Source: Campylobacter concisus (GTDB lineage: Bacteria > Campylobacterota > Campylobacteria > Campylobacterales > Campylobacteraceae). Taken from it: a DNA stretch of 64,000 nucleotides. Below are positions 26,957-36,058 of this stretch, piece by piece; the first letter of the stretch is position 1; every line of letters begins with the position of its first letter. The notes below the pieces were generated by a model. That model worked only from the letters and a program-made list of their open reading frames with translations. It was not told where the DNA came from and made no database searches. A program made the translations under genes and the position numbers. The DNA lies in assembly GCF_002913045.1 (NCBI RefSeq), contig NZ_PPAF01000041.1, forward strand, positions 1 through 64,000, in the 5' to 3' direction.

Positions 26957-27169
26957 TTAGAGTCTTGACTCGTAGCGTCTAAGCATATAAAGACGTTTAA
27001 GCATTTTCTTGCGAGCTGCAATTTTTTGTTTTTTGCGGATCTCAGTTTTAGGCTCAAAGAAGCGTCTAGCTCTTGCTTCAGTTACTACTAAGTTACGGTC
27101 AGTTTGTTTTTTAAACTTTCTGTAACCCTCGTCAAATGACTCGTTAGGATGTACCTTAATACCAGGCAA
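26957..27169 (-). CDS. rpsU: 30S ribosomal protein S21
   Basis: A 70-residue basic protein of the small ribosomal subunit. [20 protein letters not shown] and the C-terminus [14 protein letters not shown] are typical. The start is placed at a TTG (27169) because it gives the family length of 70 and follows a Shine-Dalgarno GGTGAGGA; earlier GTG codons would add four residues without support. Confidence 0.96.
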   Translation of the reverse strand: MPGIKVHPNESFDEGYRKFKKQTDRNLVVTEARARRFFEPKTEIRKKQKIAARKKMLKRLYMLRRYESRL

Positions 27170-27204
27170 CGTCCTCACCACCTTTCAGATTAAAATAAGC
27201 CGTG

Positions 27205-27210
27205 AGTATA
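27205..27210 (-). promoter_or_regulatory. Predicted -10 element of rpsU
   Basis: On the minus strand TATACT follows AATTAAAC and lies 35-40 bp before the rpsU start. It is the best -10 match in the 138-bp divergent region shared with ccoG. Confidence 0.5.
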
Positions 27211-27276
27211 GTTTAATTTTCATAAATTTAAGCTTTTAACTATTTTTTTTTAAAACTCTTTTAATGCCATAAGCTT

Positions 27277-27282
27277 TATAAT
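27277..27282 (+). promoter_or_regulatory. Predicted -10 element of ccoG
   Basis: TATAAT preceded by AGCTT lies 25 bp before the ccoG ATG, with a T-rich region upstream (27241-27263), as usual for Campylobacter housekeeping promoters. Confidence 0.55.
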
Positions 27283-27307
27283 CATAAAATTTCAAAAAAG
27301 GCTTATT

Positions 27308-28633
27308 ATGTCAAAGGATTTTCATCTTAGCTACGCTAAGAGGCGTTACATTTTTTTCGCCTGTATTACGCTATTTGTCTTTGTTTTGCCATTTATCAGG
27401 ATAAATGACGCGCAGCTATTTTTGCTAAGTTTTGATAAAAGTAGAGTTGATCTCTTTTTTACAAAATTTGATATGCAAGAGCTTTATTTGTTGCCATTTT
27501 TGTTTATCATTTTATTCTTAAGCATATTTTTTCTAACGACACTTGCAGGGCGCGTTTGGTGCGGTTGGAGCTGTCCGCAAACTATTTTTAGAATGATATT
27601 TCGTGACCTTTTGCAAACTAAAATTTTAAAGATCAGAAAAAATATCCAAAATAAGCAAAATGAGCCAAAAGGACAAATTTTAAAGCGTGCTTTAGCAGTT
27701 GGAATTTGGTGTGTTTTAGCTCTTGTTATTTCGGCAAATTTTTTATGGTATTTTGTGCCACCGCTTGATTTTTTTGCTTATTTAAAAGAGCCAAGCGAAC
27801 ATGGAGTTTTGCTTGCATTTTGGCTTGTTATCGCTATTTGGTTAGTTTATGATGTCATTATTTTAAAAGAAAATTTTTGCATTTATGTTTGTCCTTACGC
27901 TAGGGTGCAATCAGTGATGTTTGATAACGATACGATCCAAGTTATTTACAACCAAAAAAGAGGCGGCGTAATCTATAATGGAAAAGAAAAATTTAAAAAA
28001 CCAAAAGAAGAGGGCGCGCTGTGTACTGGCTGCGAGGCATGCGTGAGGATATGTCCGACGCACATTGATATAAGAAAAGGTATGCAGCTTGAATGTATAA
28101 ATTGTCTAGAGTGTAGCGATGCTTGCGCTAAAGTGATGAAGCATTTTGATGAAAGCTCGCTTATTGAGTGGAGAAGTATAAACTCTATAAAAGAGCAAAA
28201 AAGGGTCAAAATTTTACGCTTTAGAACGGTTGCTTATCTTGTCATTTTAGGCATTGTCTTAACAGCTGGGGTATTAATGAGTGGCAAAAAAGAAAGTATG
28301 CTTTTAAACATAAATAGAACAAGTGAGCTTTATAAAATTTTAGGCGAAAATGAAGTCGAAAATTCTTACGTATTTTTGGTGCAAAATACACAAAATAAAG
28401 AGCATGCCTTTTACTTTGAAGTAGATGATAAGAATATAGAAATTTCTCGTCCAAATAAGCCATTTATATTAAAAGCTGGCGCAAAACAACGAGTCATTGT
28501 CACGTTAAAATCAAAAAATGAAAATTTAAGCGATAAAGATCTTTTAAAACATATAAATATAAAAGCCTACGCCACTGACGAGCCAGCTATCAGCGTGCAA
28601 AGACAAAGTACTTTTATCTATCCTAAAAGATGA
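27308..28633 (+). CDS. ccoG: Cytochrome c oxidase accessory protein CcoG
   Basis: A 441-residue membrane iron-sulfur protein (FixG/RdxA family) that helps assemble the cbb3-type cytochrome oxidase, probably by handling copper. Five membrane helices are visible with the early motif RVWCGWSCPQT, two ferredoxin motifs in the middle (CTGCEACVRICP and CINCLECSDAC), and a periplasmic Ig-like domain at residues 330-441. Its gene order next to cmeR is the same as in C. jejuni (Cj0369c-Cj0368c). It has its own predicted promoter and stops 30 bp before cmeR. Confidence 0.94.
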   Translation: MSKDFHLSYAKRRYIFFACITLFVFVLPFIRINDAQLFLLSFDKSRVDLFFTKFDMQELYLLPFLFIILFLSIFFLTTLAGRVWCGWSCPQTIFRMIFRDLLQTKILKIRKNIQNKQNEPKGQILKRALAVGIWCVLALVISANFLWYFVPPLDFFAYLKEPSEHGVLLAFWLVIAIWLVYDVIILKENFCIYVCPYARVQSVMFDNDTIQVIYNQKRGGVIYNGKEKFKKPKEEGALCTGCEACVRICPTHIDIRKGMQLECINCLECSDACAKVMKHFDESSLIEWRSINSIKEQKRVKILRFRTVAYLVILGIVLTAGVLMSGKKESMLLNINRTSELYKILGENEVENSYVFLVQNTQNKEHAFYFEVDDKNIEISRPNKPFILKAGAKQRVIVTLKSKNENLSDKDLLKHINIKAYATDEPAISVQRQSTFIYPKR

Positions 28634-28663
28634 TAAAATGGCAAAAATTTAATAGGAAGCAAG

Positions 28664-29290
28664 ATGGCGATCTCAGAAAAGGGTAAAAAAAGATACAAAC
28701 TTATCGTAAAAACAGCACTTGAGCTATTTTTAGAAAAAGGATACGAAAAGACAAGCTTAAGCGACATTGTAGCGATAAGTGGCGGATCGCTTTCTAGCAT
28801 TTATACATTTTTTGAGAACAAAGAGGGGCTTTTTGAGGCGATCGTTGAGCAAGAGATAGATAGCCTTATAAAAGAGATCGATGAGAAAATAGATCTTAAA
28901 ATTTCCCACAGCTTGGAGGAATTTTTAACCAAATTTGCAACCATAATATTTTCTATCGTTTGCAGCAAAAGGCATATCTCTCTTGGTAGGATAATGATGA
29001 GTGAGGGTTCTAAAAATGGCGGCAAACTTGGTAAGACATTTTTGGATCAAATTTTAAAAAAGATCGATCTTGTGCTTATAAATTTCTTTGAAAGAGATGA
29101 GATAAAAGCCAAGCTTGATTTAAAATTTTCAGCCAAATTTGCTGCAAAGTACTTTATACAAAGTGTGATTGGAGCTTATTACTATGATTCGCTTTTGATA
29201 AATGAAGAACCAAAGCTTAGTGAAAGAGAGCGTAAAAAGCATGTTGGCTTGTGTGTTGAGTTGTTTTTGAATGGAGTTAGTAAAAAATAA
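28664..29290 (+). CDS. cmeR: TetR-family repressor CmeR
   Basis: A 208-residue transcription factor. The N-terminal helix-turn-helix spans residues 10-55 (LELFLEKGYEKTSLSDIVAI), and the rest is the ligand-binding helical domain. In C. jejuni CmeR represses the CmeABC efflux pump and responds to bile salts. It is encoded just before cmeA in the same direction, with AGGAAGC before the ATG. Identification is by position and family; overall divergence from the C. jejuni protein is expected. Confidence 0.88.
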   Translation: MAISEKGKKRYKLIVKTALELFLEKGYEKTSLSDIVAISGGSLSSIYTFFENKEGLFEAIVEQEIDSLIKEIDEKIDLKISHSLEEFLTKFATIIFSIVCSKRHISLGRIMMSEGSKNGGKLGKTFLDQILKKIDLVLINFFERDEIKAKLDLKFSAKFAAKYFIQSVIGAYYYDSLLINEEPKLSERERKKHVGLCVELFLNGVSKK

Positions 29291-29338
29291 AATTGACTTT
29301 TTATTTGTTTTCTAATAGAATCGAGAACTTTAAATTTT

Positions 29339-29354
29339 TGTAACAATTATTATA
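29339..29354 (+). promoter_or_regulatory. Candidate CmeR operator upstream of cmeA
   Basis: TGTAACAATTATTATA lies 45 bp before the cmeA ATG. It matches 13 of 16 positions of the C. jejuni CmeR site as I recall it (TGTAATAAATATTACA), and it overlaps a -10-like TATTAT at 29348-29353, where a repressor would block transcription. The match is by memory and not tested. Confidence 0.5.
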
Positions 29355-29398
29355 AAAACTAAATATGATATTAAAATTTAAAATTAAGAGAGGTTTTT

Positions 29399-30559
29399 AT
29401 GGCAAATTTTAAAAGTGCTCTTGTGCTTTCGGTTGCAGTTTTATTTCTAAGTGGTTGTTTTGAAAATAAAGAGAATAAAGCGGCAGCAGGTCGCCAGATG
29501 CCACTATCTCATGTGGATATTTTTATCGCACAAAAAACAGACATACCTATTAGTTTTGATTACACCGCAACGGTTGTAAGTAGTCAAGATGTTATTATCT
29601 ATCCAAAAGTTGGCGGAACTATCATAAAGCAGTTTTTCAAGCCAGGAAGTAAAGTAAAAGCGGGTGATAAGTTATTTTTAATAGATCCAGAAAAATATCA
29701 AGCTAGCTTTGACTCGCTTGATGCCTCTGTTGGCGTAGCAAATGCAAATTTGAAAAATGCTGAGACTGAGTTTAAAAGAATTTCTGCCCTTTATAAGAAA
29801 AATGCAGTCTCTCAAAAAGACTATGACGCAGCAGTTGCAGCCTATGACATTGCAAATGCGAATTTAGTAAGCGCAAAAGCAAATTTAAAAAATGCAAAAA
29901 TAGATCTTGGCTACACGACTATCATAGCGCCATTTGATGGCGTAGTGGGTGATAACCAAGTAGATGTTGGCTCGCTTGTCATAGCAAACCAAACAAAACT
30001 TGTAAGGCTTACAAAAATAAATCCTATTGAAGCAGAATTTTATATCGCTGATGTGGATAATCTAACTAGAAAGACAAATTTGGATAACGGCTCATGGCAG
30101 CAGCTAAATAGTGACGCTGTGTTAAGTGTCAATGGCGAAAATTTTAATGGTAAAGTAAATTTTATAGATAACGTCGTAAATACTGCAACTGGTAGCGTTT
30201 TGGCAAAGGCTAGTTTTGATAATAGTGAAGGTAAAATTTTACCAGGTGCGTTTGGTCATATAAAGATGAGCGGTTTTGTTCAAAAAAATGCCTTTAACAT
30301 CCCGCAAGTTGCCCTTCAGCAAAGCGCTACAAACTCTTATGTTTTAGTCGTAAAAGATGGCAAAGTAAGCCAAAAAAATGTAAAAACAGGATATCAAACA
30401 AAAAATATGGTAGCAGTCACTGAAGGCCTTGAAGATGGTGATAAGATAATCGTTAATAACTTCCTTAAAATCGGAGTTGGTGCACCAGTTGAAACTGATA
30501 AAGACCTAAGTGCGGAATTTATAAACGGCAAAGATGTAAATGCTACAAGTAGCAAGTAA
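29399..30559 (+). CDS. cmeA: Multidrug efflux periplasmic adaptor CmeA
   Basis: A 386-residue RND adaptor protein linking CmeB to CmeC. The signal peptide ends in a lipobox LSGC (Cys20), so it is a lipoprotein anchored to the inner membrane. Lipoyl halves flank a coiled-coil hairpin (residues about 100-165), with the family's IIAPFDGVVGDNQVDVGSLV following, then the beta-barrel and membrane-proximal domains. First gene of cmeABC, 10 bp before cmeB. Confidence 0.94.
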   Translation: MANFKSALVLSVAVLFLSGCFENKENKAAAGRQMPLSHVDIFIAQKTDIPISFDYTATVVSSQDVIIYPKVGGTIIKQFFKPGSKVKAGDKLFLIDPEKYQASFDSLDASVGVANANLKNAETEFKRISALYKKNAVSQKDYDAAVAAYDIANANLVSAKANLKNAKIDLGYTTIIAPFDGVVGDNQVDVGSLVIANQTKLVRLTKINPIEAEFYIADVDNLTRKTNLDNGSWQQLNSDAVLSVNGENFNGKVNFIDNVVNTATGSVLAKASFDNSEGKILPGAFGHIKMSGFVQKNAFNIPQVALQQSATNSYVLVVKDGKVSQKNVKTGYQTKNMVAVTEGLEDGDKIIVNNFLKIGVGAPVETDKDLSAEFINGKDVNATSSK

Positions 30560-30569
30560 AGGCAGATAG

Positions 30570-33500
30570 ATGTTTTCAAGATTTTTCATAAACCGCCCGA
30601 TATTTGCAACTGTTATATCTATCATCATAGTTATAGCAGGTCTTATGGGTATCAAGGGGCTTCCTATAGAGGAGTATCCAAGTCTTACACCGCCTACTGT
30701 CTCTGTAAGTGCGACATATAGCGGTGCTGATGCGCAGACTATCGCCGACTCAGTCGCAAGTGCGATCGAAGATCAGATAAATGGCGTTGAAAATATGCTA
30801 TATATGCAAAGTACCTCAAGCTCAGCAGGTACTATGAATATAAGCGTATATTTTAAGATCGGCTCATCGTCAAAACAAGCTACGATCGATGTAAATAACC
30901 GCGTACAAGCTGCTCTTTCAAGATTGCCTCAAGAAGTGCAAAATATGGGAGTAACGGTGCGTGAAAGAAGTGGCTCGATCCTTCAAGTTGTTGGCTTTAC
31001 AAATCCAAATATGGATTTGATCGAATTATATAACTATGTAAATTTAAATATTGCTGATGAGATAAAAAGGGTTAGTGGTATCGGTGATACAGTATTGATA
31101 GGTACTAAAGAGTATTCTATGAGAATTTGGCTAAAGCCAGATAGACTAGCTCATTTTAAACTAACTCCAAGCGACGTTATCTCTCAAGTAAAAATTCAAA
31201 ACTCACAATACGCCGCTGGTAAGATAGGCGAACAGCCATCGGATGGTGGTAATCCTTATGTTTATTCTGTTCGTACCGATGGACGTCTTAAAAATGCAGC
31301 TCAGTTTGGCGATATAATAATTAAAAGTTCCGATGGATCAGTGTTGAAGCTAAAAGATGTAGCTACCATAGAGCTTGGAGCAGCTAGCTATGCTAACGAC
31401 GCGATGTTAAACGGCAAACCGGCTATTCCTCTTTTGCTATTTTTACAAAACGATGCGAATGCTCTTGCTACCGCAAATGCTGTAAAAGAAAAGCTTAACG
31501 AGCTAAAGAAAACTTATCCTGTTGGCCTAGAGCACACCATAGCTTACAATCCAACAGAATTTATAGATGTTTCAATTGATGAGGTTATAAAAACTTTCAT
31601 TGAAGCGATGGTACTCGTCTTAATCGTAATGTACTTTTTCTTAAAAAGTTTTCGTGCGACTATCATTCCGATGCTTGCCGTGCCAGTATCTATCATAGGT
31701 ACATTTGGCGGACTTTATGTGATGGATTTTAGTATAAATTTGATTACACTTTTTGCCTTAGTTCTTGCCATCGGTATCGTCGTAGATGACGCTATTATCG
31801 TCATAGAAAATGTCGAGAGAATTTTACATGAAGATAAAGAGATCAGCGTAAAAGACGCGACATTTAAGGCAATGGAGGAGGTGCAAACTCCGGTTATCTC
31901 TATCGTACTCGTGCTTTGCGCAGTTTTCGTGCCAGTCTCTTTCATGGAGGGCTTTGTAGGCGTTATACAAAAGCAGTTTGCGCTAACACTTGTTGTTTCT
32001 GTTTGTATCTCAGGCTTTGTTGCTCTTACACTTACGCCAGCACTTTGTGCGGTTATGCTTAAAAAGCAAGAGAGCAAGCCATTTTGGATAGTTCAGAAAT
32101 TTAACGACTTCTTTGACTTTAGCACCAGACTCTTTACGGCCGGAGTGGCTAAAATTTTAAGGCATATTATTATTAGCTTTATTGTAATTGGTATTTTAGG
32201 ATTTGCCACTTATAAGCTATTTGATGCTGTGCCAAAAGGGCTTGTGCCTTCAGAAGACAAGGGTGCTTTAATGGTTATCACCTCACTTCCACCTTCAACA
32301 AATATGCTAAAGACAAAAGAAGAAGTAGTCTCAATTAGCAACGCCATTTTAAGCAATCCAAATGTTGAGTTCACTATGGCTTTTGCAGGTTATGACATAC
32401 TAGCTAGCTCGCTTAGAGAAAATTCAGCCGTTAGCTTTATAAAACTAAAAGATTGGAGTGAGAGAAAAGGCGCTAACAATGGAGCTGATACATTGGCTGG
32501 CCAGTTTAACGGTATGCTTTGGAGCTCAAAAAACTCAATGACATTCGTTGTAAATTTACCACCTATCATGGGTCTATCAATGACTGGTGGCTTTGAGATG
32601 TATCTGCAAAACAAAAGCGGCAAGAGCTACAATGAGATAGAAGCAGACGCTAGAAAAGTATCAGCAATAGCTAATGCAAGACCTGAACTAACAAATGTTA
32701 GAACCACGCTTGAGACAAATTATCGTCAGTTCAAGATAACAGTTGATAAAGAAAAAGCTAAATTATTTGGTGTAAGCGAGAGCGAAATTTTTAGCACGGT
32801 AGCAGCTACTTTTGGCTCTTACTATATAAATGACTTCAACCTTGCAGGCAAGTCCTACCGCGTATATGCAAGGGCAAGCGATAACTTTAGAAACAGCCCT
32901 GAGGATCTAAGAAAAATTTTTGTCCGCTCAAATGATGGCGGCATGGTGCCACTAAATTCAGTAGCAACACTTACAAGAACGATCGGACCTGATATCGTTG
33001 ATAGATTTAACCTCTTTCCATCAGCTAAGATCATGGGTGATCCAAAACCTGGCTACACGTCAGGCGATGCGATAAGAGCGATCCAAGAGGTCGTAAATGA
33101 TACGCTAAGCAGCGAGGACTACGCTATAAGCTGGGCTGGAACAGCGTATCAAGAGGTAAATTCTCAGGGAACTGGCACAGTCGCCTTTATCTTTGGTATG
33201 ATCTTTGTCTTTTTGATCCTTGCTGCTCAGTACGAGAGATGGCTCATTCCACTTGCGGTTATCACAGCCGTACCATTTGCGGTATTTGGCTCATTGCTAG
33301 CAGTTTGGATAAGAGGCCTAACAAACGACATCTACTTTGAGATCGGACTCTTGTTGCTTATCGGTCTAGCGGCTAAAAACGCCATTTTGATCGTAGAGTT
33401 TGCAATGCAAGAGCGTGATAGCGGTAAGAGTATATTTGACTCAGCGATAAATGCGGCTAAACTTCGCTTTAGACCTATCGTAATGACATCAATTGCATTT

Positions 33501-33695
33501 ACACTTGGCGTATTTCCTATGGTTATAAGCACAGGTGCTGGTGCAGCTTCTCGCCACTCACTAGGAACTGGCGTGGTTGGTGGTATGATTGCTTCTACTA
33601 CGATAGCTATATTTTTCGTGCCAATGTTTTATTATTTGCTTGAAAATTTAAATGAAAAATACTGGAAAAAGGGAGCAAAAAAAGATGAAAAATAA
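30570..33695 (+). CDS. cmeB: Multidrug efflux RND transporter CmeB
   Basis: A 1041-residue inner-membrane proton-drug antiporter of the HAE1/AcrB type. It starts MFSRFFINRPIFATVISI, has twelve membrane helices, two large periplasmic loops, and the proton-relay acidic pair in helix 4 (GIVVDDAIIVIENVER), with the GxxxKNAILIVEFA segment in the second half. In Campylobacter the pump exports bile salts and several antibiotics. Its end overlaps the cmeC start by 11 bases. Length is normal. Confidence 0.96.
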   Translation: MFSRFFINRPIFATVISIIIVIAGLMGIKGLPIEEYPSLTPPTVSVSATYSGADAQTIADSVASAIEDQINGVENMLYMQSTSSSAGTMNISVYFKIGSSSKQATIDVNNRVQAALSRLPQEVQNMGVTVRERSGSILQVVGFTNPNMDLIELYNYVNLNIADEIKRVSGIGDTVLIGTKEYSMRIWLKPDRLAHFKLTPSDVISQVKIQNSQYAAGKIGEQPSDGGNPYVYSVRTDGRLKNAAQFGDIIIKSSDGSVLKLKDVATIELGAASYANDAMLNGKPAIPLLLFLQNDANALATANAVKEKLNELKKTYPVGLEHTIAYNPTEFIDVSIDEVIKTFIEAMVLVLIVMYFFLKSFRATIIPMLAVPVSIIGTFGGLYVMDFSINLITLFALVLAIGIVVDDAIIVIENVERILHEDKEISVKDATFKAMEEVQTPVISIVLVLCAVFVPVSFMEGFVGVIQKQFALTLVVSVCISGFVALTLTPALCAVMLKKQESKPFWIVQKFNDFFDFSTRLFTAGVAKILRHIIISFIVIGILGFATYKLFDAVPKGLVPSEDKGALMVITSLPPSTNMLKTKEEVVSISNAILSNPNVEFTMAFAGYDILASSLRENSAVSFIKLKDWSERKGANNGADTLAGQFNGMLWSSKNSMTFVVNLPPIMGLSMTGGFEMYLQNKSGKSYNEIEADARKVSAIANARPELTNVRTTLETNYRQFKITVDKEKAKLFGVSESEIFSTVAATFGSYYINDFNLAGKSYRVYARASDNFRNSPEDLRKIFVRSNDGGMVPLNSVATLTRTIGPDIVDRFNLFPSAKIMGDPKPGYTSGDAIRAIQEVVNDTLSSEDYAISWAGTAYQEVNSQGTGTVAFIFGMIFVFLILAAQYERWLIPLAVITAVPFAVFGSLLAVWIRGLTNDIYFEIGLLLLIGLAAKNAILIVEFAMQERDSGKSIFDSAINAAKLRFRPIVMTSIAFTLGVFPMVISTGAGAASRHSLGTGVVGGMIASTTIAIFFVPMFYYLLENLNEKYWKKGAKKDEK

Positions 33696-35067
33696 AGCGT
33701 TTATACTTATAGCGGTGGCGTTTTTAACTGGTTGCTCATTTCGTCCAGATATGCCAAATGTAGATACAAATTTCACCTCAACATATACTTTCGAGACAAG
33801 CGATATAAGGGATCTTTGGTGGAGAGAATTTAACGATGAAAATTTAAATTCTCTAGTAGAAAATGCACTCGAGAAAAATACAAATTTACGTGTTGCTTAT
33901 TTAAATTTAGAGAAAGCAAAGGCAAGCCTTGGCGTAGCTGAGGCAGATTTGCTTCCTGGTATAAATTTAAATGTAGGCTACGAAAAAGCAAAAAGTAGCG
34001 GTGAAACGTATACTAAACAACCACAAACTCGTTATAGAAAATCAGATATAAATTTAGGATTAAACTATGAGATTGATCTTTGGGGTAGAGTAAGAAATAA
34101 TGTAGCTGCAGCTGAAGAAAGCCTAAATGCAACCAAATTTGACTACGATAGCGCGAGGCTAAGTATCAGCTCAAGTGTTGCAAAAAGCTACTTTGCGTTA
34201 GTTTCATTAAATATGCAAGAAGCTGTGCTAAGAGAGACTTTAAAAACTTATGAAGACACGCTAGCGCTTCGCAAAACACAGCTTGATCTTGGAAGCATAA
34301 ATGAGATGACTTATTTGCAAAGCAAGGCAGCAGTAGAAAGCGCTAAGACCAATCTTACTTCTATATTAAATGCAAAGTCAAAAGCTATCACTTCACTAGC
34401 CATCTTGACTGGTAAAAGTAATAATGAAATTTTAAGTGGAGCTATTGCTAGCTCGCAAAATTTACCAGCTTCTCCCGAGATAAGTGCTGGCATTGGCTCT
34501 GAAATTTTGCTAAGAAGAAGCGACGTGGCAAAAGCACTGGCTGATTTAAAAGCTACAAATGCTCTTGTTGGTGTTGCAAGGGCTGAGTATTTTCCAAGCA
34601 TTTCACTGACTGGACTTTTTGGCTTTTCAAGTATTGATTTTGAAAATATCTTTGTTGGAAATGCTAATACATGGAGTATAGGAGGCTCTTTAGCACAGAA
34701 AATTTTTGATTTTGGTAGGACAAAAAATAATGTCCGTGTTGCTGAAACAAATGAGCAAATCGCAGCTGTTAATTATGAAGCAGCGGTAAAATCGGCTCTT
34801 GGTGAAGTAAGAGATGCTCTTGTCTCAAGGCAAAATGCAAAAATTTCTTTGGAACAAGTGAAAAATTTGCTACAATCGCAGCAAAAAATTTATTCACTTG
34901 CCAAAGATCAGTATAACGCTGGCTACATTGGACATTTAGAGCTTCTTGATGCGGAGAGAAATTTGCTTCAAGCAAAATTACAAGACGTCTCAGCAAAGCT
35001 TGATGAGGTCGATAGTGCAGTCGAAGTTTATAGAGCTTTTGGCGGCGGTTTTAAGTTAGAAAAATAA
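33685..35067 (+). CDS. cmeC: Multidrug efflux outer-membrane channel CmeC
   Basis: A 460-residue TolC/NodT-type outer-membrane lipoprotein. The start at 33685 is chosen because MKNKAFILIAVAFLTGC is a signal peptide with lipobox; an ATG 11 codons earlier lies inside cmeB and has no role. Duplicated outer-membrane-efflux domains and the family motifs WWREFNDENL near the start and YEIDLWGRVRN are visible. It overlaps cmeB by 11 bases and has a GGGAG ribosome site inside cmeB. Confidence 0.95.
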   Translation: MKNKAFILIAVAFLTGCSFRPDMPNVDTNFTSTYTFETSDIRDLWWREFNDENLNSLVENALEKNTNLRVAYLNLEKAKASLGVAEADLLPGINLNVGYEKAKSSGETYTKQPQTRYRKSDINLGLNYEIDLWGRVRNNVAAAEESLNATKFDYDSARLSISSSVAKSYFALVSLNMQEAVLRETLKTYEDTLALRKTQLDLGSINEMTYLQSKAAVESAKTNLTSILNAKSKAITSLAILTGKSNNEILSGAIASSQNLPASPEISAGIGSEILLRRSDVAKALADLKATNALVGVARAEYFPSISLTGLFGFSSIDFENIFVGNANTWSIGGSLAQKIFDFGRTKNNVRVAETNEQIAAVNYEAAVKSALGEVRDALVSRQNAKISLEQVKNLLQSQQKIYSLAKDQYNAGYIGHLELLDAERNLLQAKLQDVSAKLDEVDSAVEVYRAFGGGFKLEK

Positions 35068-35083
35068 TTAAAAAGGAGAGCAA

Positions 35084-35311
35084 TTGGGAACTAAGATATT
35101 AAATTTCTTGTTTTCTTGGGGTTTTTTTGTTTTTGCTATCGCTCTTGGCGTAGCATTATGGTTTGCGATAAATTACGTGGATACATTTAGGCTTGAGTCA
35201 AGCTTTTATGATATCGGCGAGATATTTATGATGGCAGCTGTTTTTTGTATTGCCTTTTATGTGATCGCAGCGATATTTGTTATTCCTATTAGAGCGATCA
35301 AAAAATCTTAA
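35084..35311 (+). CDS. Small two-helix membrane protein
   Basis: A 75-residue protein with two hydrophobic helices (residues 8-30 and 45-68) and a basic C-terminal end. The start codon is TTG, well supported by AAGGAG seven bases upstream. It lies 16 bp after cmeC and is probably the last gene of the efflux operon. I recognise no family; a link to the pump is only positional. Confidence 0.75.
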   Translation: MGTKILNFLFSWGFFVFAIALGVALWFAINYVDTFRLESSFYDIGEIFMMAAVFCIAFYVIAAIFVIPIRAIKKS

Positions 35312-35316
35312 TCTTT

Positions 35317-35341
35317 CATCTAAGGACAAAATCCTTAGATG
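35317..35341 (+). terminator. Perfect 10-bp hairpin at the end of the cme operon
   Basis: CATCTAAGGA and TCCTTAGATG pair fully around a CAAAA loop. There is no proper T run after it on the plus strand (AACTTCTTG), so it may be a weak terminator or an RNA end-protecting structure. It marks the border between the efflux genes and the accessory island. Confidence 0.5.
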
Positions 35342-35404
35342 AACTTCTTGACTTCATTATGTAAAATTCTTAGATTTTTGATTATTTATTTTAAAAATTT
35401 ATTT

Positions 35405-36058
35405 ATGAAATTTACCGCATTTATATTACTACTTCTAACAAGTATATTCTTAATAGCTTGCTCAGCTAATCAAGCAAACAAAAAGATAAGCAACTCTGAA
35501 CTAGAAAACTTAGCTAAACAATATGGTGGAGTATATATATTTGATGAGAAATTTGAGAAAGAGATAGTGAGACAAGAACAAATAAGAGATAGTAAAAGAA
35601 AAGAAATTTTAGAGAGAATAAAGACAATACCTAATAAAAATGAAAGAAATCAAAAAATGAGAGAAATTTTAAAAACAGAGTTTTATGATAATCCAAAAAT
35701 GGATCAAACCCTCTCAAATGGTAAAAAATACTACACTCGTTGGATAGATTATGAAAGAGATACTGGTAAAAAAGCAGAAGTACCTGAAAGCTATACGAAT
35801 AAGATAAAAGAATTTATAGGAAATGATTTTTTAAAAGAAGAACCTAGAATTTACCCTAAATATATGTATTTTGATGGAAAAGAGATGAGAATTATAAAAA
35901 TATATCTTTCATATACTTATATTGAAACCAAATATGGACTATTTGGTGATGAAGGTAGAGGTGTATCATTTACTAAAGAGTCTTTTGGTACAAAATCAGG
36001 AGATAATATTTTCTACTTAATAAACAACAAATTCATAAAAGCAAACAAGGACAAGTAA
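35405..36058 (+). CDS. Lipoprotein, possible immunity protein of the lipase
   Basis: A 217-residue lipoprotein; the start MKFTAFILLLLTSIFLIAC gives a clean signal peptide and lipobox with Cys19, and an upstream ATG at 35339 would bury it behind 22 more residues. The mature part is charged and helical at first, with repeated Lys/Glu, and beta-like after residue 150. I recognise no domain. Its stop codon is directly followed by the GTG start of the lipase gene, so both are co-translated. Periplasmic lipoproteins directly upstream or downstream of type VI phospholipase genes are commonly their immunity proteins, so this role is a reasonable inference, not a finding. Confidence 0.75.
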   Translation: MKFTAFILLLLTSIFLIACSANQANKKISNSELENLAKQYGGVYIFDEKFEKEIVRQEQIRDSKRKEILERIKTIPNKNERNQKMREILKTEFYDNPKMDQTLSNGKKYYTRWIDYERDTGKKAEVPESYTNKIKEFIGNDFLKEEPRIYPKYMYFDGKEMRIIKIYLSYTYIETKYGLFGDEGRGVSFTKESFGTKSGDNIFYLINNKFIKANKDK

